From Spinacia oleracea (Eukaryota; Streptophyta; Magnoliopsida; Caryophyllales; Amaranthaceae), in assembly GCF_020520425.1 (NCBI RefSeq), contig NC_079492.1:142542361-142606360 (forward strand): a DNA stretch of 64,000 nucleotides, given 5' to 3'. The position numbers and the translations under genes are program-made. Below are positions 11,651 through 23,700 of the stretch, piece by piece (the stretch's first letter is position 1; each line of letters starts with the position of its first letter). The notes under the pieces are model-generated. The model saw only the letters and a list, made by a program, of their open reading frames with translations. It was not told where the DNA came from and did no database searches.

Positions 11651-12819
11651 ATTTATCCAAAATAAAATACATCTATACCTAGCATTTAAAAAGGAACACC
11701 ATACGGAGTATATTATTAGAAGTCATGTGGCATCTCCTTTCATCCATCATTTTGTTTTGTTTTTTTTTCAATTTTTCTTTATTATTTCTATGATTTACAA
11801 CTTCTAATGCCTCTTCCACTCCATTTTTCTTATTCAACATCAAGTTATTAATAGTCTAATATACTCATTAGTCTCTTTCACTCCACCCCTTTAACATCCA
11901 ATATATTCAACATATAATTTTTATATTTTTCCAACCTTCAAATTACACCTCTATTTAATTCATATATTACCAAAAATCACAAGTACTCACTAATTAAAAC
12001 TTTAAAAGACATCTGAACAACCACTATACAACCGCCCGTTTTATGAACGAGCTCAAAATTAAGCTAGTAAACATTAAATATGTTCTCTTTGCTTGGTCAA
12101 GTGTGGTCTTCTTTGATTCTTCCTGACCTGGTCTGAATCTTAGCTGGTATTGCATTATTAACGAAATAAGTTATAAACCATTAGGATTAGGAAAAAAAAT
12201 TATGATTTTTAAAAGCATATCTTTTGGTAATTATTCAAAATCGAATTGTACTATCAAAACCTAACCATGAATAAAAGATAGATTTAAAACTGGTATGAGA
12301 TCTTATTCTAAGAAATGGTTAAACATGTTTCTTTTTTCCATTAGCCGCACAATGACACAGTAATCACTGAAATGAATTTTATCCTCCAACCCTCTATTTA
12401 AAGACCATTTATATTTTATAACTGGTGGTGTCATAATATAGACCATATATTATGCAACCGGTTAGTTATAGAATGAATAGAGTACAAACAACACTCTTTT
12501 TTCCTTTGCTTTTTTTAAATGTTTTTTCTCCTTGTTTTTTCATATAAATTAGGTCTAAATATGTACGTACAAAATCACAAAATTTAAATGAACATTTTTG
12601 TTAACGGGTTGAAAATTAATCGTAACTTTATACTCCTTGTGTAATATGGATTCTTTCAAAACTCAACAAAGTTGATACCTTCAAATTATTTAATTTGGAC
12701 AACAATAAGAAAATAAAGAAGAAACCCACAAAGTAAACAGTAAAAGACATTTTAATTTTAATTTTTTACATTGGATTAGTGAAAGTTTGAGTGAGTTAAC
12801 AGAATTATTTAACTGACAA

Positions 12820-13190
12820 CCCATAGAAGCAGGTGACCCTAAAAGTGAGAGAAAGGAGAAGATGGGCAGGTGGGATGTAAACAGGAAACAGTACTGTCGG
12901 TTGCCGGTTTCGGATTGGCATTTTTAGTGTGTTGCACGAAATTTACCAGTCATACATCAGTGAATCGGTAAAGAGGTGTAATAAAAGATTTTGATCATCG
13001 ACGGTGATTGGCTCGTCCGTACACACGTGGGCCACTTTTCCGTACTATTTTATCAGCTTTTATCCAATGAGACTGTGCCAACACATGAATTACTTAAGAC
13101 TGTCACGTGGCTGTGGCTCCTCCTTCACTGTTTGGGTGATGCGTTATTGCGTTGTTGCGGAGGCTTTTTCAGCTTTTCCAGATTAACGGT
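12820..13190. promoter_or_regulatory. Low-repeat island with G-boxes and CCAAT motifs
   Basis: More GC-rich than its surroundings and without transposon signatures. It contains ACACGTGGGC near 13022 and TCACGTGGC near 13103, both ACGT-core G-box/ABRE motifs. It also contains ATTGG near 13006 and CCAATGAG near 13064. It could be a distal regulatory module, but the motifs alone do not prove this. Confidence 0.3.
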
Positions 13191-13247
13191 TTTTTTTTTT
13201 TTTTTTTTTTAATATATATATATAATTAGTTGGTGTAATTTGTATTA

Positions 13248-13785
13248 TCCCCGTTTCGAAATAATAGAGACACTTTTATTTTTAACATTATTCAAAAATT
13301 TTAATTTGAATATCATTTATGATTTATGGGTAAGGAAAAATATAATCCCTCTTTATTTATTTAAGGGATACACTTGTTTTTTCCGGCCGTATTTATTTAA
13401 GAGATACACTTGCCATTTTTAGTAATTTATCAACCCCACCATCTAATTAAATAACATATCTATACCCCACCCCACCCCTATTCCCTAAAATTACATGGTC
13501 CCCACTTGTTTTTCTTATTAAAATATCTACTCAACCCCACTTGTGTATTACCTTATTTCATTCAATTCTTTTTCTTAATACTCGTGTCCGGCCAAATGTA
13601 TCTCTTATATAAATACGGAGGGAGTAGTTGTGTAGTGTTTCGTTTGATTCATCTCGATATGTACTTTCGGAATATCAATTTTTTATAATTTTTACGAATA
13701 CAAAATTAGAGATATTAATGTCCAAACATTTACATCGACAAGAATGAAAAGGTAAATTGTCCTCATTATTTCGAAACGGATGGAG
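13248..13785. mobile_element. Stowaway-like MITE split by a nested MITE
   Basis: Left CCCCGTTTCGAAATAATAGA and right inverse CTCCATCCGTTTCGAAATAA, flanked by TA. Interrupted by the element 13345-13624. Same family as 47928-48202, which matches on both sides of the interruption. Confidence 0.75.
13345..13624. mobile_element. Stowaway-like MITE inserted inside another MITE
   Basis: 280 bp, left TCCCTCTTTATTTATTTAAG, right inverse CTCCCTCCGTATTTATATAA, flanked by TA. The terminus is echoed internally near 13386 after CCGGCCG. Confidence 0.7.
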
Positions 13786-13973
13786 TAATTAGCAAGGTTA
13801 AAGGTTTTCTTCCTTAGAGAGGTGGATCCAAGTCATCCAACTAAAAAAAATTTATTAATTCTATATTCTTATCGGCTTTATCCCAAACGATGTGATATTC
13901 AAACTTAATAAGCATTAATAAATTCAGGTAAAATAATATAAGATGAGTTCAGATAAAATAAGATAATGGAGTA

Positions 13974-14233
13974 CTCCCTCTGTCCCTTAATACTCGCACG
14001 GTTTTGACTTTTCGCACTATTTACATAATTCACTTTGACCCTATTTTATTTCTAGTATATGAAAACAAATGTTAATATATAATATATTGTTGGATTCATC
14101 TTAATATATATTTTCAAAATATTAATATTTTTACAAGTTTTTATAATATGTAGTTAAAGATATTGGTGGTCAAAGTTGTGCATTAGCAAGCGCGTCAAGT
14201 AGAAACGGTGCGAGTATTAAGGGACGGAGGGAG
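13974..14233. mobile_element. Stowaway-like MITE (260-bp family)
   Basis: Termini CTCCCTCTGTCCCTTAATAC and inverse CTCCCTCCGTCCCTTAATAC, TA flanks. Nearly identical in layout and length to 19723-19982, so both belong to one family. Confidence 0.85.
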
Positions 14234-14510
14234 TATAAGATAATACAAAGTACTCCGTAGAAGATAAAAGTCTATACGTTTTAAAGGCACATTTTATAAC
14301 TTACCGTAGGAGTCGACAAGATAAGCTAAGATAATAGTATAAGTGAAATTCAGGCTAACAATAATAACCAAAGTTTCCACGGACTAACAAAAGATATTGG
14401 AAAACAAAATTAAAACTTAAAATTAACGTGAGCAGAGTCTATCGTATATTTCAGAGGGTGAATTTACGTCGTACAATCTTACATAGTCACATTTTTCTTT
14501 AAAAGGTTAA

Positions 14511-15412
14511 GGAAAATTTGTCAGAAATGACCTTTTAAAACACAAAAATTGTGATAAAGGACCTTTTTAAAAAAAAAGGTTGTGACATAGGGCCCAATTC
14601 GGTTTTTTTTGTCGTGAATAAGGACCAAAGGCTATTTTCCGGTGGTCAACGCCTATTTTTCGACGTTGTCCGACACGTGTTCAACACATGTTCATTTTTT
14701 AACTAATTTTTTTTGAATCATTCCCTCCAATTCCCCCCCCCTATTTGACCCAACTAACTTACTGGGATAAAAAAATTGATTATCTCTCTAGCTTTGCATC
14801 GCTATTTTCTTCCTCATTCATTCCACGAATTTCTTCTCTGCAGTTCAAATCAACCAAATTCGCGCAACCCTTTTGCTTTTCGTGCAATTTCGTACAAGGT
14901 AACAGAAGAAGCCCTAATTTTTTTGCTCAAATTTCTCCAATTTTTTTGGCTATTGAAATTAGGGTTCTTGAAAATGACAAATCAATTTTGGGTAAAAATC
15001 AAGCGAAAATGACAGAGGAGAGATAATTGGTATCTTAATCAATGATGAGATGCTTTAAATTCGACTTTAACAACCCTTGTTCAATGAATTCTAACAGGGG
15101 CATTGAATTGCCATTAATGATGTGGAGGAAGGAGAAGCAGCAGAGCATCGAGGAGAGAGAAAAACGAAGTTTTTTTTTAGGTTACTAGGTAGTTGGGTCA
15201 AATAGGGGGGGGATTGGAGCGAATGATTTTAAAAAAATAGTTAAAAAATGATCACGTGCTGGTCAACACCAGAAAATAGGCGTTGACTACCGAAAAATAG
15301 CCTTTGGTTCTTACACAAAAAAAAACGAATTGGGCCTTATATCACAACTTTTTTTAAAAGATCCTTTGTCACAATTTTTGTGTTTTAAAAGGTCATTTCT
15401 GATAAATTTTCC
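14511..15412. mobile_element. MULE-like element with long inverted repeats (902 bp)
   Basis: Terminal inverted repeats of about 250 bp start GGAAAATTTGTCAGAAATGA at the left and GGAAAATTTATCAGAAATGA (inverse) at the right. The 9-bp flanks AAAGGTTAA (14502-14510) and AAATGTTAA (15413-15421) differ at one base, fitting a Mutator-type target duplication. The centre (about 14765-15170) has no transposase but has more mixed composition, including a CCCTAAT/CTCAAATTTC stretch, and could be captured host DNA. Confidence 0.8.
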
Positions 15413-15533
15413 AAATGTTAATTATACCATATTCTCTTACATAGTCAAGTTCTTCAAAATTGTAAATTTAAACTGAGTGTAGGATAATATTTTCCCAAAA
15501 TGGATATTGAATCACCCTGTACGTAGAGATAGC

Positions 15534-16096
15534 AAGAGGGTTGAGTCTGACCTTTTTATGACCCATGACACAACCCGCCCAATCCGAATTATTATTTTTT
15601 GTGTCGTGGCTTAAGTCAAGTTTTTCAAACACAACCATTTCGACCTACCCGTGTTTGGATACAACATGGTTCACGAAAAACCCGACCCAACTCACCCAAC
15701 ACATGAACCCAACCCACCCTACATACAAACCCCCACCAGACCCACCATCATAATACAAACTATTTTGTATGTTTTTTTTTTGAGGGAAACTATTTTGTAT
15801 GTTTAAAATACTAATATATTTTAATTTTATTGTTTATATATACATTAACTACATTACCCACCAGACCCAACCCACCCGTCGGAGTCACATCAGGGCCAAA
15901 ACTTGTGGCAAGCGTCCGAAACACATCGGAGCCACGTAACTCACGACCCATCACACGTCTATTTTTTCTCACACAACCCACAACCCGCCCCGACCACCCT
16001 GACTTCCATTGAGGCGGATGTTTAGCAATTATCCGCAATCTCGACCCATCAAACCCACTCATGACCCACCAAAACCCGCCTCGTTGGCCATCTCTA
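15534..16096. mobile_element. hAT-like element rich in CCCAACCC/GACCCA words
   Basis: Ends TAGAGATAGCAA and inverse TAGAGATGGCCAA resemble those of the clear hAT element 39847-40398, as does the CCCACC/ACCCGCC-rich interior. The 8-bp flanks agree at only five positions, so it is probably old. Confidence 0.5.
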
Positions 16097-17162
16097 CATT
16101 TACATTACACATCTATTATAAAATTTCACCCATATATGTTTCATGGTTTTGTACGTAGTGGTATTGAAAGTAAGGTGGTAATGAAAATAAGGGAGGTAAA
16201 TGACACACATTTTCTACGATGAACAAATGCAAAGGCCCAGCATATCCAAGTTAACACATAGCCAAATAGGCAATAGCCCATAAGGCCTATGGGGGTTTGT
16301 AATAATTGGGTCTAAAGCGAAGGAGCACAAGAACGTAAAATCTACTGGACAACCTATGGCAGGCCCCAAAATAACTCCCTCCTGTTTTTTTCATTGTCCT
16401 ATCCTAAAATATGTATTACTCGGTATAAAATTGTATGAGAACTTACGTTGAAACAAATCAAACAAGATCGTACTGGGTACATGTGTGTGTTTTTCTTGTG
16501 AATTACCCGAGTTTTAATTAGATTTCATAGGACAATAAAAAAACAGAAATGGAGGGTGTCGTATCCATCCTTTCAAATTAGTTGTTCCATCTTTTCCCAA
16601 TCTCGTTAATGTTAAATGCACTTTCTCTATTCCTGCCGTACTATCTTTCTTGCAAAATAAAAAAATTTAAAAAATTATATCATACACTTTACTCCATGTT
16701 ATTTAATTAATTGCAATATTGATTATTGTTATTAAAGAATGACCTTCCTGGAGCAAAATCAATCGTATATAAACTAGTCTAGCTATATATGTCGGGTCCT
16801 TGAGAATGTAGGGGAAGAATAAGGAAATTCCTACATCCTACAATTGCAACTAGTTGAGTAATAGAAATCGAACACATGACCTTAAAATCACAAGGTGTAT
16901 TACATACCAACCACAACAATTGTATTCTTTTTTAATCCTTATATACTTCAAATAAAGGGGACATTAAATAAAAAATAAATAAATGATGAAGACATGGTGG
17001 AAAGGATACACCTACTATTCTACTAAAACTAATAGTCAATATTTAATTGGTAAAGTGGGATTAAGATGATATTTAATACGGAATGGATAACTAATTTTTG
17101 ATTAACTTGCTATGCTTCAACATAAGATTTTCCGCAACTAGCCACACTTTCCATCCACATTA

Positions 17163-17470
17163 TCTATACTATATATTAAAAGGCGTTGATAAGCAAGCCT
17201 ATGTGCCACGTGGCACTCACACTAATCTCACATCAATGTTCCATCTAATACACAATTATTTAAAAATGATAAATATGTGTGGTACAAGTCTTGAACCCAT
17301 GACCTCTAATTTGTAAACCAAACAATTAACCACTAATCCAAATCAAATTATATGTCACTTTTTCATAACAAAACATAATAACTGACAATTTAATAATTAT
17401 GGAGTATTGAATTTATTTAAAATTTGTATCCGTGTATTAACCCGGGGCATCGCCCGGGCCCAAATACTAG
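17163..17470 (+). mobile_element. Non-autonomous Helitron, 308 bp
   Basis: Starts TCTATACTATATATTAAAAG after a host A. Ends with hairpin CCCGGGGCATCGCCCGGG (17441-17458) and CTAG at 17467-17470 before a host T. Contains an antisense tRNA-like segment at 17275-17345 (reverse B box in CTTGAACCCATGACC, reverse A box in TTAACCACTAATCC). Confidence 0.85.
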
Positions 17471-18630
17471 TTATAATTTATAAACTATGAAGTATATTTA
17501 GGTTTTCATTTGATCGAATGACTTCATCGGGGGCTCTGGGGTGCCATGACCGCTCCCATCAACTTAAATTTTGGTTAAAAGATTTTCCTATTCCGTACAC
17601 CTCATTGGAAAACACAAAGAAAAGAGAGTGAAAATGAGAGAGTCCCATACTCCCATATTAGAAAAACTCTTCATATTCTCCTTGTTTATTAATTGGGATT
17701 GAGGGGGATTGAGTGTAACTCTTGTTTAAGAACGTGTGAGCGTGGTATGGATGGACACATAACACACATGCGCGCGTCGGGCTCGGGACTTGGGACCGGA
17801 CTGGTTTGTTAAGTCTTAATTTGTTACGGGAATCTATATTGGTCACGTAACTGTTGGACTAATTACCATTAATTACGTCTGTTACAACTTTCATGATTAT
17901 CTGTTACAATCATTATTGTTTTTGCCCGTTTTTTTTACTGTCGGTTGTCTTAGTTTTGATTACTTAATCAGAATTCCGTTTCCATTTTCATTACACACAG
18001 AAATTATTAAAACACTTTCCAGAAAATTGAAAACACATTCTTTTTCTCTCACACAAAACTTGCTCTCGGATTTGAGCATATGTTCTGACTCCAATCCGAC
18101 TTTGTGAGTGCACACAAAGTCGTAGTTGCGCTAATACAGGAGGGCGATCACATTCTGTTCTATTGCACCAAGAGGTAGCGCATAATCGTCGTTTAGAACA
18201 GTATGTGTCCACGACGCAACAATTGTTCTTCATTAAATCATCAAATCAGATAAGATTGTTCTAATTTTGATTTAATCGCAACAGTATTAAACATAGAAAT
18301 AACCTTAGTTGGTATTTTCCCCTTGTTTTTTTTGGTTCTACTACGAGGAGTTCCCACCGCCTTCGGCTAGTGGACTAACTCCAGCGCGAGTTTGTATGGG
18401 TACCTCGATGGACAACATCACTCCAAGTTGAGATTTTTTCCATATCCAAGCCTCGAACCCGAGATATTGGTTAAGAAGCAAGAAACCCTTAACTACTCAT
18501 GCCAACCTCAATTGGTATTTTTCCCCCATTGTGCTAGCGCTAAAGCATCTTCTAATATGTTAAACAGTCACGAGGTCTATTACCATGCAATGATGCACTT
18601 ATTTGCTCGTTTTTTTTTCCCCAAAACAAT

Positions 18631-19011
18631 TGGATTTTTTTTGTCATTTAACACCTTAAAAAAAACAGTTTCTGTAATTTAACTCCTTACTTATTTTTTA
18701 TTATATTTAAACACCTTAAAAAAAATTAGGCATCGACACCACTTAACAATTTCCGTTAGAAAAAACGTTCGTTTTTAACTATGCTAAAGATCCCAAGGCA
18801 TGATTTGATGGTAGAAGGAGTTGTCTACCATCAAATCATGCCTTGAAACTATATAGTGTAGTTAAAACCAACGTTTTTTTTTTAACGAAAATAGTTAAAT
18901 GGTGTCGATGTCTAATTTTAATTTTTTTAGGTGTTTAAATACAATAAAAATTTAGTAAGGTGTTAAATTACAAAAGTTGATTTTTTTAAGGTGTTAAACG
19001 ACAAAAAACCC
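18631..19011. repeat. Foldback element with a perfect 21-bp hairpin core
   Basis: Almost the whole element is one imperfect inverted repeat: left motifs GTCATTTAACACCTTAAAA and GGCATCGACACCACTTAAC recur inverted on the right. The innermost 18795-18815 and 18824-18844 are perfect complements (GGCATGATTTGATGGTAGA) around an 8-nt loop. A transcript would fold into a hairpin of about 380 nt. Confidence 0.8.
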
Positions 19012-19079
19012 TAACATTTTTTTTTTACTACATATCGTTAAGAAATAAATCAAACATTTGTTTTAAAATTATGTTTGTT

Positions 19080-19503
19080 ATGTGTGCCTCAAATCTTTCT
19101 TGAAGGATGCTAGGGTGTTATAGTGGAAGGTCTGACTTCAAATGGACTTCAAATGTGTGCCTCGAATCTTTCTTCTCCGCAAGGTTCAATCGACGTGGCC
19201 CCTTCTTGTCCCTTAGATTTGTTTGATGTCTAACACTATAAATACCAAATGTAATGAGAATTTCAGAATTAAGAGAGAGAAACGAAAGTGAGGTTGAAAC
19301 CCTAGATCTAAGCATACATAGAATTCTCTCTTCTTCCCCTTGAGAATTCCTCTTTGTAATCCTTTCTCCATTGAAGAGTAATACAAGCTCCAACCCCCCC
19401 CCCCCCCACCTATGGTAGATGTAGCTCATTGAAAAGTGAACCACCTTAAATCTTTGTGTGTGTTTTAATTTGTTCAATTATTTCTTCTCATTATTCCAAC
19501 ATT
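19080..19503 (+). mobile_element. Degenerate LTR (Ty1/copia-like) fragment
   Basis: Has the layout of an LTR read on the plus strand. A TATAAATA promoter lies near 19237, then a leader with AACCCTAGATC, then TTTGTAATCC and AGTAATACAAGC. After that come GTGAACCACCTTAAATC and TTGTGTGTGTTTTAATTTG, and it ends TTATTCCAACA. The 5' end and any internal domain are missing, and no matching target duplication was seen. A C run lies at 19396-19408. Confidence 0.5.
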
Positions 19504-19722
19504 AAATTTGTCATACAAATCAACATTCAAGCCTAAAAGGTCCTTAATTCATAACAATGTTTGATACAACGTATTTCTTCATAAAAGAGAATGTGAGAAA
19601 TATATTTCTGTTTGGTCCCCTGGTAGAATATGTAAGTTTCGCAACTGTTAGTAAAGTCTATGAACAATTAATTAATTTACTTTTCTTAACTTTATAATAT
19701 CGACAAATTTTCAAGATGTTTA

Positions 19723-19982
19723 CTCCCTCTGTCCCTTAATACTCGTACCGTTTTGACTTTTTGCACTATTTACATAATTCACTTTGACCCTACTTTATTT
19801 ATAGTATATAAAAATAAATGTTAGTATATAATATATTGTTTGCTTCATTTCAATATATATTTTCAAAAATATTAATATTTTATAAGTTTTTATAATATGT
19901 AGTTAAAGATATTGGTGGTCAAAGTTGTGCACTGACAATCGTGTCCAGTCAAAACGGTGCGAGTATTAAGGGACAAAGGGAG
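19723..19982. mobile_element. Stowaway-like MITE (260-bp family)
   Basis: Sister copy of 13974-14233: termini CTCCCTCTGTCCCTTAATAC and inverse CTCCCTTTGTCCCTTAATAC, TA on both sides. Confidence 0.85.
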
Positions 19983-20133
19983 TAAGTTATTAACTTTTAC
20001 GGGAATATCAATTTTATATAATTATCTAATACTGAGTTTCAAAGACGAAAAATTCTGTAGTGTATTTTTAGTTCCGACGCCATAAAATTTGAATACTCCG
20101 TATAATTTTATAAATTCCATACTGAATTGCTTA

Positions 20134-20362
20134 GGGCTTGTTCGATATCTTTTTCTGTTTTCATTTTTCTATCTTTTACAAACTAAAAACCAAAATATAA
20201 AAACTACAAAAAGTAGCTTTCAGTTTTTTTGTTGCCAGTTTTCAAAATCAACATGATTACTATAAGTATAGTTACTTCTAGGTTCATGATTCAATCTAAA
20301 TCATATGACTTACTAAACCAAAAAACCCAAAACTACAAACTCACAGTGATACCGAACGAGCC
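20134..20362. mobile_element. Short inverted-repeat MITE (hAT-like ends)
   Basis: Ends GGGCTTGTTCGATATC and inverse GGCTCGTTCGGTATC. No clear target duplication. It lies about 370 bp upstream of the MINDY start codon, so it is part of that gene's upstream region. Confidence 0.55.
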
Positions 20363-20692
20363 TTTAATTGTTCAACCAGTTCTCTCGTAAATTTGTTCAA
20401 AACCCATCAATGTCTAATACGAGTGTAAAATACACGATCAAAAGACGAAAGGGAAGCGAGTACGGACCGACCATCGGAGACTGGGAATACAAATATGTTT
20501 AGTCAATGGTCTGAATACGGCTAGTATACAGTAGTTGTCCTAGAAGAATACCAAAACTGGTTAATTTCACTCTCTTTCGGTCATTCCCGAAACTCTCTCT
20601 CGCAAACCCGCACGTACTATTTTCCTTAACTTTTTTAGAGCCAACTACATTACTTTAAACTTTAACCATTTCAATCTCAAATTTCTTTATCA

Positions 20693-20714
20693 TCTTTCTA
20701 TCTCTCTCTCTCCT
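20693..20714 (+). promoter_or_regulatory. Pyrimidine patch in the MINDY gene leader
   Basis: A CT run just upstream of the start codon, typical of plant core promoters or 5' leaders. No TATA box was recognised upstream. Confidence 0.35.
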
Positions 20715-20736
20715 AAACTAGCACCAGAGGTCAGCC

Positions 20737-23700
20737 ATGGCTTCTTCTTCGGACGAACAACAACAGCAACAACAACAACCAAGAGATGAACAGCAACAAC
20801 AACAACAAAAACCTGCTTCTTCTGAAACCATTTTTCATAAGACAAAGATTATCCAATTCTGCGGGCGTTCTACTCCTATTATTCTTCAACACGACAATGG
20901 CCCTTGCCCGCTCCTTGCTATCTGTATGTCCTATTTTCTCTCTCTCCTCCATTTCTAGGGTTTCGCTTTCTTCTTTTTTGTTTTTTTCATTTTTGTTTGA
21001 TTTGGTTCTATCTGATTTACTCGGTTTCAATTGATTCCATTTCCGTTGGCGGTAACCTAAAACTTTTTCTTGATCTGAAATGCCTAATTCTTTGATTTCT
21101 TTATCTGCATTTTGAATTAATGAATTTACAATTGATTGAGTTCTGTATATTTAGGATCATTTCGTTGATTTTTCGTGATGAGAATATGAAATTCGACTGT
21201 TTATTGGTTTATGTTGATTACGTCTTAATTTGAATCGGCGATTTGCTGGTTATTGTGTAATAATTTAGATAAGTGTTTATTGAAGTGTTTGCAAATTGCA
21301 ACTAGGATTGCGTAAATGTATTGCGTGAGAATGCGCGAGGGTGATGTTTGTATGAACCGGTAAAATTGGGGGTGTTCGGTTATTAGAGGTTTGAGAGGAA
21401 AAAAGTTTTTTTTGGAGTGAATTAGAGGTTGACCTTTAGTAAAAGCTAATTGAAAGTGTTTGGTTAGGAGAGGTTTGGAAGAGATTTTTGGGGTGAAAAA
21501 ACTAATTTTGAAAAAGCTTAATATATGAGCTTTTTGCAATTAGAGGTTTGAGAAAGTGTATGAAAATAGCTATTTTGCCCTACTATTGTAATTACTAATT
21601 ACAACCGATAACAACCTTGGTATCCTACACTATTTTGTCTTTAATGGTCATTTTACATATTAAACTGTTAACAACTATCAACTAATTTACCAAACACTTT
21701 TACACAAACAACTAATTTAACCAGCTAGTCAAACCAGCTAATACAAACAACTAACCGCTAACATCTAGTCAAACCAGCTAACAACTCCTAACCAAACAGA
21801 GCCATTATCATAATGCGGAAATTATTGATGAAAATTGAAATTGGTGTTGACTTTCATGTTGGAATAGGAAAGACTGAGTTCTTTAATGAGTTTCTTGAAC
21901 GTGAATTAGCTAAATCAATGTATTCTATTGAAACAATAGGTACTTGCTGGCATGTACAGAAAATTTCGGGAATATTTCCTAGTAGACATAACTGCCAGTG
22001 CCAATTTTGTGAAAAAATATTCTAGTATTGTGACGTACATCACACAATTGAGAGAAATATAGGAATGTGATTTGCATTATTCTACTGAAATATGAACGAG
22101 GTCCTGATTTTTAGGTGTCCGGGTTTTATGTAGGTAATGTACTTCTGTTGAAGAATCAACTGAATTTGAGTGCTGATATAAGTGAAGTTTCACAGGAGAA
22201 GCTACTGTCATTAGTTGCCGAGAGATTACTTGATTCTAACAGCAATACCAATGTAAATATCTTATCCATTTGGTTTTCCAAAATGAACTTTGCCTTTAAT
22301 GTTCTTTGGTGGTTATAACAAATTTGGTTGGGATGCAGGATAAAGATGCAGAGTATGTGGAAAACCAACAGCAAAATATTGCTGATGCAATAGACTTGCT
22401 TCCACAGCTTACAACTGGCATTGATGTAAATGTCAAATTCTGTAGGTCTGATCTTGGTTTCAAATTTATCCTGGTATAAATCCTTGGGTTTTCTTATATC
22501 TAGGTCCTGAGTCCTCATCATTAACTTGAGATAATTGCCCTGTATTTCACAGGATTGATGATTTTGAGTTTACTCCGGAGTGCGCAATATTTGATCTTCT
22601 GGATATCCCATTGTATCATGGTTGGTTAGTTGATCCTGAGGTATTCTTCTACCATTGTGGTTTTTGTCCGGATAAAGTCACCTTTCTTAAAAATGAAATA
22701 CATTATGATTGGATTTCGAAACACACCCCACTTATTGGGAAGGTGGAAGGGGAATGGGAAGTAGTCTAATTAGACGAGTAGTTGAGGCCTTGTCGCCTTG
22801 ACGTTTGAACCCCCCCCCCCCCCCGGCCTCTTTGTGCCGTTAGCCATGGAGGAGGGTTTTGGTTGACACCAGTGCTCTCTTTAGCTTTTATGCATGGCTG
22901 GTTGATTAAAGGTATACTTTTAGTTTATTGTCGGCAATGTCTTATATGTTGCTTCGTATGCGTCATGGTGCTTCATGAATCTGACTTATGATGAATTTGT
23001 TAATTTATGATGCCATTTGTTTCAATCTAGAGAAAGGAAAAGGAATTATAAAGAGAATAAGGATGCAAGGTCATGTAATATATTAAATTATAAGGGTTTG
23101 CTTCTTTGAAACCTGCTTTTATTGGTTTTGGCGTTTTTCTCATGCATTATCAGTTTCATTTTCTATAAACTTATAGCAAGGGCCTTGGAGGTTGGCAGTT
23201 GGCACCCCCTCTGGCGCCTCTGTAACCCAAGGTATTTTGGGACATGGGGAATGGGTTTGTTGTAGTGCTCTACTTTAGCTTTTATGCATGGCTTGTTAGT
23301 CAAAGGTTGGTATGATTATGTCTTATTTGCTGCTTTCCATGCGCTGTGGGGCTTTGATGAATTGTCGTAATGATGAATGCATCAATCTAGGGAACCATTT
23401 GGTTTTTGGATGTAGCAGACTGTCCGGAACTCTGGATTAAAACAATCTAGGTCTTTTTGGACAATGAGAAACTATCTCAGATATGAGGTTAGGGTAGGGG
23501 GTGGTTGAGAACATTTTCTTACTGATCGATTATAATTGATTTGGTCTGTAGTCAAACCATCATCTGCTGACCAGTGAGAAGGGTAGTTTTCTGGACCCAC
23601 AATTGTCATTTTGAGGAAGAGATAAGAGAAGCTAAATGGAGGAATTAATAAAAATAACTTAAACACCGGTTAGAGGACCTTTCAGCTTACTGTTGTTAAA

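Larger units (their letters stand above)
8182..20690. other. 12.5-kb intergenic region between the MADS and MINDY genes
   Basis: No supportable coding sequence. Apart from the promoter at its left end and the elements listed separately, it holds AT-rich DNA, poly(T) and poly(G) runs (for example G-rich 11278-11312) and tRNA-like SINE relics. These include a reverse one at about 9370-9440, one at about 16860-16920 and one at about 18390-18500. Stretches 8650-9015, 9450-10030, 11700-12800, 16100-16850 and 17480-18300 show nothing recognisable. Confidence 0.6.

Noticed and set aside
14745..15026. ORFs of 78-93 codons in the MULE centre
   Set aside because: Two overlapping frames are open, composition is low in complexity and no family is recognised; kept only as possible captured sequence.
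19118..19477. Minus-strand ORF of 119 codons
   Set aside because: It runs antisense through an LTR-like fragment, includes a homopolymer C/G run, and has no recognisable domain.
20731..21030. Minus-strand ORF of 99 codons
   Set aside because: It is the antisense shadow of MINDY exon 1; its Leu-rich C-terminal stretch is the complement of the Gln codons.
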